Shown piece by piece: positions 1 through 6,107 of a DNA stretch of 13,147 nucleotides. The stretch is from CAZKCI01 sp964584165 (GTDB lineage Bacteria > Auribacterota > Erginobacteria > Erginobacterales > CAZKCI01), in contig CAZOYW010000061.1 in NCBI GenBank assembly GCA_964584165.1, positions 1-13,147 of the forward strand. The letters are read 5' to 3'. The notes beneath the pieces were generated by a model that searched no databases, had not been told where the DNA came from, and saw nothing but the letters and a program-made list of their open reading frames with translations. The position numbers were made by a program, and so were the translations under genes. Numbering within the stretch: position 1 is the stretch's first letter; every line of letters starts with the position of its first letter.

Positions 1-46
1 AAGTGTTACCCCATTCTCTTCAATCTCGGTCTCATAAACCTGGTGG

Positions 47-1234
47 ATGCACAACTCAAGTGGATCTAAAATGTTGTTTTCAACATACTTGGGCGGAGGA
101 GACGGAGATTACGGTAAAGGAATTATAGCCGATAAATCAGGAAATGCATATTTGTCTGGTTTCACCAAATCACTAAACTTTCCAACAGCTAGCGCATATC
201 AATCATCAATACATCCAGGCGAATATGATTCATTCGCACTGAAGCTATCTTCTAGCGGGTCGGGTTTGATCTATTCCACATACCTAGGTGGGAGCGCAGA
301 AGATAGGGGCGAAAATCTTGCCGTCGATAGTTTGGGTTGTGTTTATATGTCGGGAAGCACTGAATCGGAGGATTATCCCACTATCGATGCCTATCAGGCG
401 AGCTATACAGGCGCCATCGATACGTTTGTCACCAAGATCACATGGGAGCCCTCTCCTACCCCTACACCCATCTCCCCGGTAGTCACTATGGAAAGCGGAG
501 ATTACGATGGAAACGGGACATCGGAGATAGCGATTTTCAGGCCGAGCGTAGGCTCGTGGAGATTTAGGGATCTGGAATCGACGATCTTCGGCCGGGAGGG
601 GGATATCCCCATCACCGGCGATTATTGGGGAGACGGTACGAGTGAAATCGGTGTGTTCCGTCCGGCAACGGGTTCCTGGCTGGTGAGATCCCTGACGCGG
701 TTCGCTTTCGGAGCGGGCGGGGACGTTCCGGTTCCTCGGGATTACGATCAAGATGGGAAAACGGATGCGGCCTTCTTCCGTGCGAGAGAGGGTTTATGGA
801 GCGTTCGGGATCTGACGGATATTTACTTCGGGAAGGCGGGCGATGTTCCTTTGCCCGCCGATTACGATGGAGACGGCTGGATCGATGCCGCGGTCTTCCG
901 GCCTTCTTTAGGTCTTTGGGCCGTCCGCGGTCTGACGCGGAAGTGGTGGGGCACGATGGGGGATATCCCCGCCCCAGCCGATTACGACAGGGATGGGACG
1001 ACAGAGATGGCCATTTACCGCCCCCCTACGGGTCTCTGGGCGGGGATACTATCCCAGGAAGGCCCGAGCAGGATTTGCCTCGGGCTGGACGGCGACATCC
1101 CCGTCCCGGCTAACTTTGACGGCGGGGATTGGACTCAACCGGCGGTCTTCCGCCCTTCCTCCGGCCTCTGGGCGGCCCGGAACCTCACCCGCTGCTGGTT
1201 CGGTATGTCCGGCGATACCCCCGTGACACGCTGA
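47..1234 (+). CDS. SBBP-repeat / VCBS (FG-GAP)-like repeat protein, 5' end missing or broken
   Basis: Likely an extracellular or surface-exposed repeat protein. Residues 1-133 are beta-propeller SBBP repeats: the motif FSTYLGG appears near residue 11, YSTYLGG follows about 65 residues later, and the blades carry NAYLSG/CVYMSG and DSFALKL/DTFVTKI. A proline/threonine-rich linker (about 134-145) follows. Then come six repeats of about 40 residues, each with a calcium-type loop (DYDGDG or a variant), then a FRP motif, a G-(S/L)-W motif and GD(I/V)P. The last repeat ends cleanly at the stop, so the C-terminus looks complete. The N-terminus does not: there is no signal peptide and no ribosome binding site, the protein starts in mid-blade, and an in-frame stop lies at 35-37. 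Either the start is a remnant of a frameshifted longer gene or the gene is decaying. GC rises from about 40% at the 5' end to about 75% at the 3' end. Molecular function is unknown; such repeats usually bind ligands or calcium. Confidence 0.75.
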   Translation: MHNSSGSKMLFSTYLGGGDGDYGKGIIADKSGNAYLSGFTKSLNFPTASAYQSSIHPGEYDSFALKLSSSGSGLIYSTYLGGSAEDRGENLAVDSLGCVYMSGSTESEDYPTIDAYQASYTGAIDTFVTKITWEPSPTPTPISPVVTMESGDYDGNGTSEIAIFRPSVGSWRFRDLESTIFGREGDIPITGDYWGDGTSEIGVFRPATGSWLVRSLTRFAFGAGGDVPVPRDYDQDGKTDAAFFRAREGLWSVRDLTDIYFGKAGDVPLPADYDGDGWIDAAVFRPSLGLWAVRGLTRKWWGTMGDIPAPADYDRDGTTEMAIYRPPTGLWAGILSQEGPSRICLGLDGDIPVPANFDGGDWTQPAVFRPSSGLWAARNLTRCWFGMSGDTPVTR

Positions 1235-1375
1235 AACGGGCTGGGCCGGAAGGAAGGAGAAACCCCAAGTGCCGGCTCGGTGGCATTTAATATTGCGCCG
1301 CCTGCATTCTATGCCCGTTATATCCCGGCCGTTCCCGTCTGGGGAATCTCTTCAATTTTCGCCCGATTTTGTAAC
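1235..1375. other. Spacer before the tRNA promoter, nothing recognised
   Basis: No coding frame, clear terminator or repeat was recognised between the repeat-protein stop and the tRNA promoter. The composition is more AT-rich than that of the flanking genes near 1285-1375. Confidence 0.4.
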
Positions 1376-1404
1376 TTGACAGATCGCCCCGATTGGCATA
1401 TATT
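1376..1404 (+). promoter_or_regulatory. Sigma-70-type promoter of the initiator tRNA
   Basis: The -35 box TTGACA (1376-1381) is a perfect consensus. A 17-base spacer follows, then the -10 box TATATT (1399-1404). The tRNA begins at 1416, 12 bases after the -10 box, so transcription would start about five bases before the mature 5' end. This is the clearest promoter in the window and shows that the host uses a standard housekeeping sigma factor. Confidence 0.85.
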
Positions 1405-1415
1405 GCTCCCGACGA

Positions 1416-1489
<74 letters not shown>

Positions 1490-1498
1490 CTTTGTTGC

Positions 1499-1539
1499 AG
1501 CGGGCGGAGGCCGGCCCGACACAAGTCGGGCCCCCCGCT
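1499..1539 (+). repeat. Hairpin directly 3' of the initiator tRNA
   Basis: The inner stem is GGCCCGAC (1513-1520) with GTCGGGCC (1525-1532) around an ACAA loop. An outer stem AGCGGG (1499-1504) pairs with CCCGCT (1534-1539). No T-run follows immediately. The GGCCCGAC arm recurs in the terminator stem downstream, so the two hairpins could exchange arms. It may act in 3' end processing or as part of a double terminator. Confidence 0.6.
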
Positions 1540-1541
1540 AT

Positions 1542-1584
1542 AAAAAGACCGGCCCGACGCCGTTGGCGTCGGGCCGGTCTTTTT
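1542..1584. terminator. Strong bidirectional intrinsic terminator
   Basis: Perfect 20-bp inverted repeat, 1542-1561 against 1565-1584, with a three-base GTT loop. The GC-rich core is flanked by five A on the left and five T on the right, so a U-tract would follow the stem on either strand. It ends the tRNA transcript and lies 13 bases before the next gene, so that gene needs a promoter inside the hairpin region or depends on read-through. Confidence 0.9.
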
Positions 1585-1597
1585 AACGGGCTGGTCC

Positions 1598-1936
1598 ATG
1601 AACTATTCCGATCGCCAGGGTGTCTGGGTTGTCTTATGCCTCCTCATGATCGCGGGGTGCACGCCCTGCCGTCAGGTGAGGATCGACTCGGTCCCCCCGG
1701 GGGCGCGGGTCTCCGTTCGGCGGGAGATGCCTGGGATGTGGCCGGAGCCGCGTCTCGCCTGGGAGCAGATCGGAATCACGCCGCTCAGCGTTGACTCCTG
1801 CGCCCTCCAAGACGAGCTGAAGGCCCGCTGGAACGGCAGCGAGCTCCCGGCCTACTACCGCCACGGGACGGAGGCGATCTTCTTCGATTTCGAGCAGAAC
1901 GAGGTCCGGGAGATTCCGTCGCCGACCGATGATTGA
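1598..1936 (+). CDS. Small lipoprotein with a PEGA-like domain
   Basis: A 112-residue protein. Residues 9-20 form a hydrophobic signal ending in a lipobox (M-I-A-G before Cys21), so it is predicted to be lipidated and anchored in an envelope membrane facing the periplasm or exterior. After the cysteine, VRIDSVPPGARVSV and, about 25 residues later, GITPL match the PEGA pattern (beta strand, PPGA turn, then a G-T/x-P-L strand), a surface-layer-type carbohydrate or peptidoglycan-associated fold. The C-terminal half (about residues 65-112) has no recognised domain and is acidic at its end. No good Shine-Dalgarno sequence precedes the ATG. The gene follows the tRNA terminator very closely and is followed 39 bases later by the OB/SNase gene on the same strand, so the two may be co-transcribed. 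Specific function unknown. Confidence 0.7.
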   Translation: MNYSDRQGVWVVLCLLMIAGCTPCRQVRIDSVPPGARVSVRREMPGMWPEPRLAWEQIGITPLSVDSCALQDELKARWNGSELPAYYRHGTEAIFFDFEQNEVREIPSPTDD

Positions 1937-1975
1937 CGCTCCATATTATTCTGGATTGACGCATATTTCGGCCGT

Positions 1976-2923
1976 ATGCCCGTACTCCTAACACCGATCG
2001 CCCGGCTGACGCCGGATGAGACCCCGGTCACGATCCGGGCCACGATCCGGGCCATCCGCCCCGCCGGGGGCGGTCTGATGCTCCAGGAAGGGCTGCTCCG
2101 TGACGAGACCGGGGAAGTCCCCTTCACGGTCTGGAAAGGGACCGGGATCAAGAACCTCCGGTCCGGTCAGCAGTACATCTTCCACCGGGCGGATATCGGA
2201 CGCCGGGACGGCCGGACCGAGGTCCGCCTCCAACAGGCCGCCTCGGCGACGCCCGTCTTGCGGGAGGAGGACGTTCCCCGCGCCCTCTACCGCCTCTCCC
2301 GCTCGGAGCGGTCCTTCCGGAGCGGTCGGGCGGCGGCCGCCTCGCGCGGGAGAGGCCTCTCCCGCAAAGGCGTCTACAGCGCCATCATCACCGCCGGCCT
2401 CGCTCTCTGGCTCGGGGCGATGGCCCTGCTCTATACGGGGGTTTTGAACGAGGAGAAGATCCGGGGATACCTGCGCTTCCGCCGGACGCTGGCCCGGAAC
2501 AAGGCGCTCGCCTACCCCCGGTCGGGGCGAGTGACGGAGATCGTCGACCGCGGGACGATCGCCGTCCGGACGGGGGAGGGGACTCTCCGGGTGCGCTTCC
2601 TCGGGCTCGATCTCCCCGCCGGGAAAGGGCCGTCGGCGGCCGACCCGCTCGACCTGAGGCGGGCAAACTACCTGAAGTTCTTCCTCGCCGACCGGGACGT
2701 GCGACTGGAGTTCGAGCCGTCCCTCCCGCCGCAGGATGGGAAGGCGCTGGCCTATGTCTTCCGGGGGGAGGAGATGGCGAACCTCGATCTCCTGGAGAAG
2801 GGGCTCGCCCGGCTTCTGCCTGAAGCGGCCCAGCTCGCGCACGGGCGGGAGATGAAGCGGGCCGAGGAGCGGGCCCGTCTGGGGCGGCTGGGCGTCTGGG
2901 CCGCCGAGCGGAAGGGACGCTGA
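1976..2923 (+). CDS. Membrane-anchored protein with an N-terminal OB-fold and a C-terminal SNase-like domain
   Basis: A 315-residue protein in three parts. Residues about 10-95 look like a nucleic-acid-type OB-fold (VTIRATIRAI, then DETGEVPFTVW, then LRSGQQYIF and EVRLQQA strands). An Arg/Ser-rich stretch (105-131) precedes one transmembrane helix (about 133-155). Residues 182-310 resemble the staphylococcal nuclease (thermonuclease) fold: GRVTEIVDRGTIAV, VRFLGLDLP, DGKALAYVF, and a C-terminal helical region ending LGVWA. Against SNase, Arg35 and Asp40 correspond to R207 and D212, but Glu43 is replaced by A215 and Arg87 by K236, so nuclease activity may be reduced or absent. The positive-inside rule puts the Arg-rich OB side in the cytoplasm and the SNase-like domain outside. 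No strong ribosome binding site is visible, and the start is the first methionine in the frame. It converges on the LOG-family gene with a 14-base gap. Confidence 0.75.
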   Translation: MPVLLTPIARLTPDETPVTIRATIRAIRPAGGGLMLQEGLLRDETGEVPFTVWKGTGIKNLRSGQQYIFHRADIGRRDGRTEVRLQQAASATPVLREEDVPRALYRLSRSERSFRSGRAAAASRGRGLSRKGVYSAIITAGLALWLGAMALLYTGVLNEEKIRGYLRFRRTLARNKALAYPRSGRVTEIVDRGTIAVRTGEGTLRVRFLGLDLPAGKGPSAADPLDLRRANYLKFFLADRDVRLEFEPSLPPQDGKALAYVFRGEEMANLDLLEKGLARLLPEAAQLAHGREMKRAEERARLGRLGVWAAERKGR

Positions 2924-2937
2924 CGGCCGTGGCGGTT

Positions 2938-3399
2938 CTAGCGGCCCGGGCGATCGGAAAGGGCGTCGAGGGCCCGGAGGGCCTCCGCGGCGCCGTCCGC
3001 TTCCCGGACCCCCTCGATCTTCCAGGTGCGGATTCCGATCACGGTTTTGCCGAACTGCAGGGCGAAGGCGATCTCGGAGAGAGTCCCGTGGGACCCGCCC
3101 AGAGCGACCACCGCCTCCCCGGCCCGGGCGACGATCGCGTTGCGGGAGAGCCCCATCCCGGTGGGGATGGCGAGGTCCACGTGGCGGTTCGCCTCCCTCG
3201 GGTCGTGGCCGGGCAGGATCCCCACGGTCGTTCCCCCCGCCCGCTGGGCGCCGCGGCAGACCGCCTCCATCACCCCTTCCATCCCGCCGCAGACCACCGC
3301 CCAGCCCCTCCGGGCCAGGCCTTCCCCCAGCCGTTCCGCCTCGGCGAGAAGGTCCGGCGAGGCCTCCCGTCCCCCGATGACGCTGATCAGACGCTTCAT
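2938..3399 (-). CDS. LOG/TIGR00725-family nucleotide-binding-like protein
   Basis: A 153-residue protein of the LOG/lysine-decarboxylase-like Rossmann superfamily, closest in pattern to the TIGR00725 group. Visible motifs: an N-terminal beta strand with ISVIGG (5-10); VVCGGMEGVMEAVCRGA (about 35-51), the glycine-rich loop with the GVMEA helix; GILPG (60-64); the GMGLSRN segment (81-87); and GGSHGTLSE (101-109), the equivalent of the PGGxGTxxE signature. Family members include cytokinin-activating phosphoribohydrolases and molybdenum-cofactor carrier proteins. TIGR00725 proteins are not assigned one reaction, so no substrate is claimed. The first PG of the signature is changed to GS, which may separate it from true LOG hydrolases. 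The ATG is preceded only by a weak purine stretch. The upstream spacer is a nested repeat region. Confidence 0.85.
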   Translation of the reverse strand: MKRLISVIGGREASPDLLAEAERLGEGLARRGWAVVCGGMEGVMEAVCRGAQRAGGTTVGILPGHDPREANRHVDLAIPTGMGLSRNAIVARAGEAVVALGGSHGTLSEIAFALQFGKTVIGIRTWKIEGVREADGAAEALRALDALSDRPGR

Positions 3400-3426
3400 A
3401 TCTTAGGAATCCAGGAAGCCAGGAGA
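3400..3426 (+). repeat. Left arm of a 27-base imperfect inverted repeat
   Basis: This arm pairs with 3613-3639, matching at 22 of 27 positions when the partner is reverse-complemented. The shared core is CCAGGAA(A/G)CCAGGA. It begins immediately upstream of the LOG-family start codon. Confidence 0.7.
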
Positions 3427-3478
3427 TTTATCCGGAATGTTGATCCAACCATTGCGCCCCGGGCATCAGGATTGACGG

Positions 3479-3568
3479 TCATTGCGAGCGCAGCGAAGCA
3501 ATCTTTCGTTGCGCGGGGAGTCGAGATTGCTTCGTCCCCCTCGCTCACGCTCGGGGTCCTCGCAATGA
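3479..3568. repeat. MITE-like dispersed palindromic element, copy 1
   Basis: The ends are TCATTGCGAG (3479-3488) and its exact complement CTCGCAATGA (3559-3568). An inner pair CGAAGCAATC (3494-3503) and GATTGCTTCG (3524-3533) is also exact. The element is about 90 bp, noncoding and not part of a gene. A degenerate second copy is at 11457-11560. The same word, CATTGCGAGCG...GAAGCAATC, is familiar to me as a dispersed repeat in many uncultivated-bacterium genomes, though its mobility is unproven. Confidence 0.75.
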
Positions 3569-3612
3569 TATGCCCATAATATTCTGGACTGACTAGTATT
3601 CTAGTCGCAGGT

Positions 3613-3639
3613 TATCCTGGTTTCCTGGTTGCCTCAGAT
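3613..3639 (-). repeat. Right arm of the 27-base imperfect inverted repeat
   Basis: Partner of 3400-3426. It abuts the stop codon of the lipoprotein gene (3640-3642). The pair therefore encloses the whole 240-base spacer, with the MITE-like element nested inside. A small GACTAG/CTAGTC hairpin lies at 3591-3606. Confidence 0.7.
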
Positions 3640-4188
3640 TTAGATCATCTTGATCCGGTAGCCGATGTCGTCGCGGCCGGTGGTCCGACGGCCGAGCTCG
3701 ATCCGGACCGAGCCGTCCGGGCGAGCGAAGACCTTGATCCCCACCGCCGGCGGCTTGTAGACCACGGCCCGGATCGCTCCCCCTGCCCCGGTCACCACCA
3801 CCGGGACGAGGTTCGAGTCGTCGAGCTCGGCGATGATGTCCTTGGTCGGCGCCTCCCCCCGCTTCCCCTCCCGGGAGTCGAGCACGATCACGTTGAGCGT
3901 GTCGGGGAGGTACTTGGCATAGGTGTTCGGCTCCCTCCTCACCCAGTCGAACTTGCCGCCGTGCGGTCCCGGCTCCAAGCGGTTGAAGATGACGATCTGG
4001 GGCTGGCGGGTCCTCCGGTCGACGAGCCGGGTGACGGTGTAGCGGGCGGGATCGGCGAGGTCGTCCTCGTTCCCGATCAGGGCCCAGGCCCGCTCGCCCG
4101 TCGCTTGCGGGCCGGCCGACGAGCAGGCGAGGGGAGAGACGATGGCGGCCGCGAGGGCCAACCCGAGCAAATTGCGCGTCCGATTCAT
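3640..4188 (-). CDS. Lipoprotein of unknown function, second gene of the SIMPL operon
   Basis: A 182-residue protein. The N-terminus has two arginines, a hydrophobic run and P-L-A before Cys22, a slightly unusual lipobox, so it is probably lipidated and periplasmic. The mature part has no domain I recognise. It is beta-rich and contains a conserved-looking segment, LPDTLNVIVLDSREGKRG, and a C-terminal FARPDGSVRIELGRRTTGRDDIGYRIKMI region. The start at 4188 is chosen because AAAGGAG sits six bases upstream. A possible in-frame ATG at 4215 overlaps the SIMPL stop as ATGA but lacks such a site and would put charged residues before the signal. It lies 23 bases downstream of the SIMPL gene, and co-expression is very likely. 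Downstream, the spacer contains nested repeats but no clear terminator. Confidence 0.7.
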   Translation of the reverse strand: MNRTRNLLGLALAAAIVSPLACSSAGPQATGERAWALIGNEDDLADPARYTVTRLVDRRTRQPQIVIFNRLEPGPHGGKFDWVRREPNTYAKYLPDTLNVIVLDSREGKRGEAPTKDIIAELDDSNLVPVVVTGAGGAIRAVVYKPPAVGIKVFARPDGSVRIELGRRTTGRDDIGYRIKMI

Positions 4189-4194
4189 GCGGAG

Positions 4195-4201
4195 CTCCTT
4201 T
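4195..4201 (-). promoter_or_regulatory. Ribosome binding site fixing the lipoprotein start at 4188
   Basis: AAAGGAG on the minus strand, six bases before the ATG. It overlaps the spacer just after the SIMPL stop codon and favours this start over the upstream ATG at 4215. Confidence 0.75.
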
Positions 4202-4211
4202 GGGATTGCTT

Positions 4212-4940
4212 TCATGGTTCGGCGGTGGAGACCAGGCGGAAGGAGGCCTTGACCCTGATCTGGATGGGGATGTTGCCGGGGGCCAGGAATCCGCCGGACC
4301 CCGCCGCGTCTCCCGCCGTGGTCCTTTCCTGGGCGATGACGTTGCTGAAGCGGCTGGTCCAGCCCTCGCTCACGCCGAGGTCTTCCTCCACCAGGAGGGG
4401 TTCGGCGATCCGGGCGCCCAGGGTCTGGGCGATCTCCCGGGCCTTCTCCCGGGCGGCGAGGACGGCCTTGCGGCGGGTCTCATTCTGAAAGTCGATCCGG
4501 CGCGAATGGTCGTAGTAGACGCCGTTCACGCTCGCGCCCTCGATCCGGGAGAGCCCCTCCCAGAGGGAGCGGTAGGCGCTGAAATCTCCAGTTTTGAAGG
4601 TGATCGAGCTGGAGGCGACGTAGCCCTCCTTGACCCGCGATTCGTCGCGATACTCCCAGTTCTCCCCGAACTCCATGCGCGCGGTCTGGATGTCCTTCTC
4701 CTCGACCTTCGCCGCCTTGAGGAGGGCGAGCGCCTCTTCCACGATCGCGGCGTGCTTCTGGGCGACCTGGTCGAGGGCCGGGCCCTTGTTGCTCACTCCC
4801 ACCAGCCAGACCATCTGATCGGGGACGACCTCGGTGATCGCCGTCCCGTAGACGGTGACTCGGGGCGGGTCGCTCTCCTCGGCGGAGACGGGGGCGGCCA
4901 CGGCCGCCAGCGCCGTGAGTCCGAAGCACCATACTCTCAT
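4212..4940 (-). CDS. SIMPL-domain (DUF541, YggE-like) periplasmic protein
   Basis: A 242-residue protein with a cleavable Sec signal (about residues 1-20, ending APVSA) followed by a SIMPL domain. Visible family features are the opening strand RVTVYGTAITEVVPDQ, a long helix after an N-K-G turn (HAAIVEEALALLKAA), then EEKDIQTARMEF, a second strand/helix unit with VNGVYYDHSRR, the helix RRKAVLAAREKAREIAQTLG, and a C-terminal strand IQIRVKASFRL. SIMPL proteins (COG2968) are envelope proteins; E. coli YggE has been linked to reduced oxidative stress, but no enzyme activity is established. The longer frame reaching 5066 is rejected because the ATG at 4940 is followed by a perfect signal peptide and preceded by AGGAGG. 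The length is typical. It is the first gene of a pair with the lipoprotein at 3640-4188. Confidence 0.88.
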   Translation of the reverse strand: MRVWCFGLTALAAVAAPVSAEESDPPRVTVYGTAITEVVPDQMVWLVGVSNKGPALDQVAQKHAAIVEEALALLKAAKVEEKDIQTARMEFGENWEYRDESRVKEGYVASSSITFKTGDFSAYRSLWEGLSRIEGASVNGVYYDHSRRIDFQNETRRKAVLAAREKAREIAQTLGARIAEPLLVEEDLGVSEGWTSRFSNVIAQERTTAGDAAGSGGFLAPGNIPIQIRVKASFRLVSTAEP

Positions 4941-4946
4941 GGTCTT

Positions 4947-4952
4947 CCTCCT
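4947..4952 (-). promoter_or_regulatory. Ribosome binding site fixing the SIMPL start
   Basis: AGGAGG on the minus strand, six bases upstream of the ATG at 4938-4940. It rules out the longer reading frame that runs to 5066. Confidence 0.85.
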
Positions 4953-5081
4953 GGGGTCGGGGGCTTCCGGGACCGGAGCCACAACCCGGGTTGGCCTGGA
5001 TCGGGGCCCCGAGTAGATTCTTTGAATGCGGGGCAAGCGAGACGCCCCTCCCACAAACAGTTGCACCTATTCTCCTGGGGA

Positions 5082-6107
5082 TCAGGTGTCGATCTCGCTC
5101 AGCTTCACCGCCGCGCCGGTTCGGGCGGAGAGGTGGAGGGCCGCGACCGCCGCGACGACGTCGCCCGACTCCGCGAGCGTCCAGGGGAGGGGGCGGCCGT
5201 CCAGGATCGCCCCCTCCAGGGCTTTCGCCTCGCACAGGTAGGGGTCGATCGGGGGGAAGTCGAGGGGGGTGGCCTTGTCGTCGGGGGATATGAAGAGGAG
5301 GCCGTTCCGCTTCCCGTCGACGTCGGGCTGCCAGGGGTTGGGGAGGATGAGCGTGCCGTTCTCGCCCACCACCTCCGCGCCCACTCCATAGGAGAGGGAG
5401 TAGCCGCATTCGATCTGGGCGAGGAGTCCGTCTGGGAAGCGGAGCTGTCCCGCCCCGAGGACGTCGACTCCGGTCTTCCCCGCGCGGAGGCTCATGAAGG
5501 CCGCCTCAGGGGGCTCCCCGGCCACCGCCCGGGCGAAGCTGACGGGGTAGCAGCCGACGTCCCAGAGGGCGCCTCCCCCCAGCTCCTTGTTCCAGCGGAT
5601 GTTGGTCTCCCCCGCCCCCAGCGTGAAGCAGTAGCGCGCCCGGAGGATCTTCGGCCGCCCCACCGCCCCTTTCCGGACCAGCTCCAGGAGCTTCAGGAAC
5701 TGGGGATGGGCGCGGTAAGCGTAGGCCTCCAGGATCTTCACGCCGTGTTTCGCCGCCGCGGCGGCTATCCGGCCGACCTCGGCGGGCGAGAGGGCCAGGG
5801 GCTTCTCGACCAGGAGGTGCTTCCCGGCCGCCGCCGCCCGGACCGCCCACTCGCAGTGGAGGGAGTTGGGGAGGGGGAGGTAGACGGCGGAGACCTCCGG
5901 CGATTCCAGGAGCTCCTCGTAGGAAGGGAAGGAGCGGGGGATCTCCCAACGGGCGGCGAAGTCCCGCGCCCGCTTTTCATCCCGGCTCGCCACGGCGACC
6001 ACCCGAGAGCGACCGGTGGAGTTGATCGCCGGGATCAGCCGACGGGAAATCCGGGCGGTGGAGAGGATTCCCCATCCGAGGGGCCGGTCTGTCGCAGGGG
6101 TCTTCAT
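5082..6107 (-). CDS. Gfo/Idh/MocA-family NAD(P)-dependent oxidoreductase
   Basis: A 341-residue cytosolic dehydrogenase of the usual family length. The N-terminal Rossmann domain opens WGILSTARIS (12-21), a relaxed form of the G-x-G-x-x-A nucleotide loop. The second strand VVAVASRD (36-43) precedes the coenzyme-discriminating region, and the catalytic family signature EKP is at 101-103. The C-terminal alpha/beta domain carries GGGALWDVGCYPV (about 177-189), with the conserved D and the substrate-facing Y/H region. The pattern resembles the dihydrodiol or xylose dehydrogenase-like branch, but sugar or alcohol specificity cannot be read from the sequence. A GAGGG site lies six bases or so before the ATG. 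That ATG overlaps the methyltransferase stop as ATGA, so the two are probably translationally coupled. The downstream gap to SIMPL is 141 bases. Confidence 0.9.
   Translation of the reverse strand: MKTPATDRPLGWGILSTARISRRLIPAINSTGRSRVVAVASRDEKRARDFAARWEIPRSFPSYEELLESPEVSAVYLPLPNSLHCEWAVRAAAAGKHLLVEKPLALSPAEVGRIAAAAAKHGVKILEAYAYRAHPQFLKLLELVRKGAVGRPKILRARYCFTLGAGETNIRWNKELGGGALWDVGCYPVSFARAVAGEPPEAAFMSLRAGKTGVDVLGAGQLRFPDGLLAQIECGYSLSYGVGAEVVGENGTLILPNPWQPDVDGKRNGLLFISPDDKATPLDFPPIDPYLCEAKALEGAILDGRPLPWTLAESGDVVAAVAALHLSARTGAAVKLSEIDT

Noticed and set aside
1..46. An upstream in-frame extension of the repeat-protein gene
   Set aside because: A TAA at 35-37 in the same frame closes it, and neither other frame gives SBBP-like residues.
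3479..3568. A structured regulatory RNA or riboswitch upstream of the LOG-family gene
   Set aside because: A second copy exists in an unrelated spacer, which points to a dispersed element rather than a gene-specific switch.
4212..5066. The longer N-terminus for the SIMPL protein
   Set aside because: The added 42 residues are unlike a secreted protein start, while the internal ATG at 4940 has AGGAGG and a perfect signal peptide.
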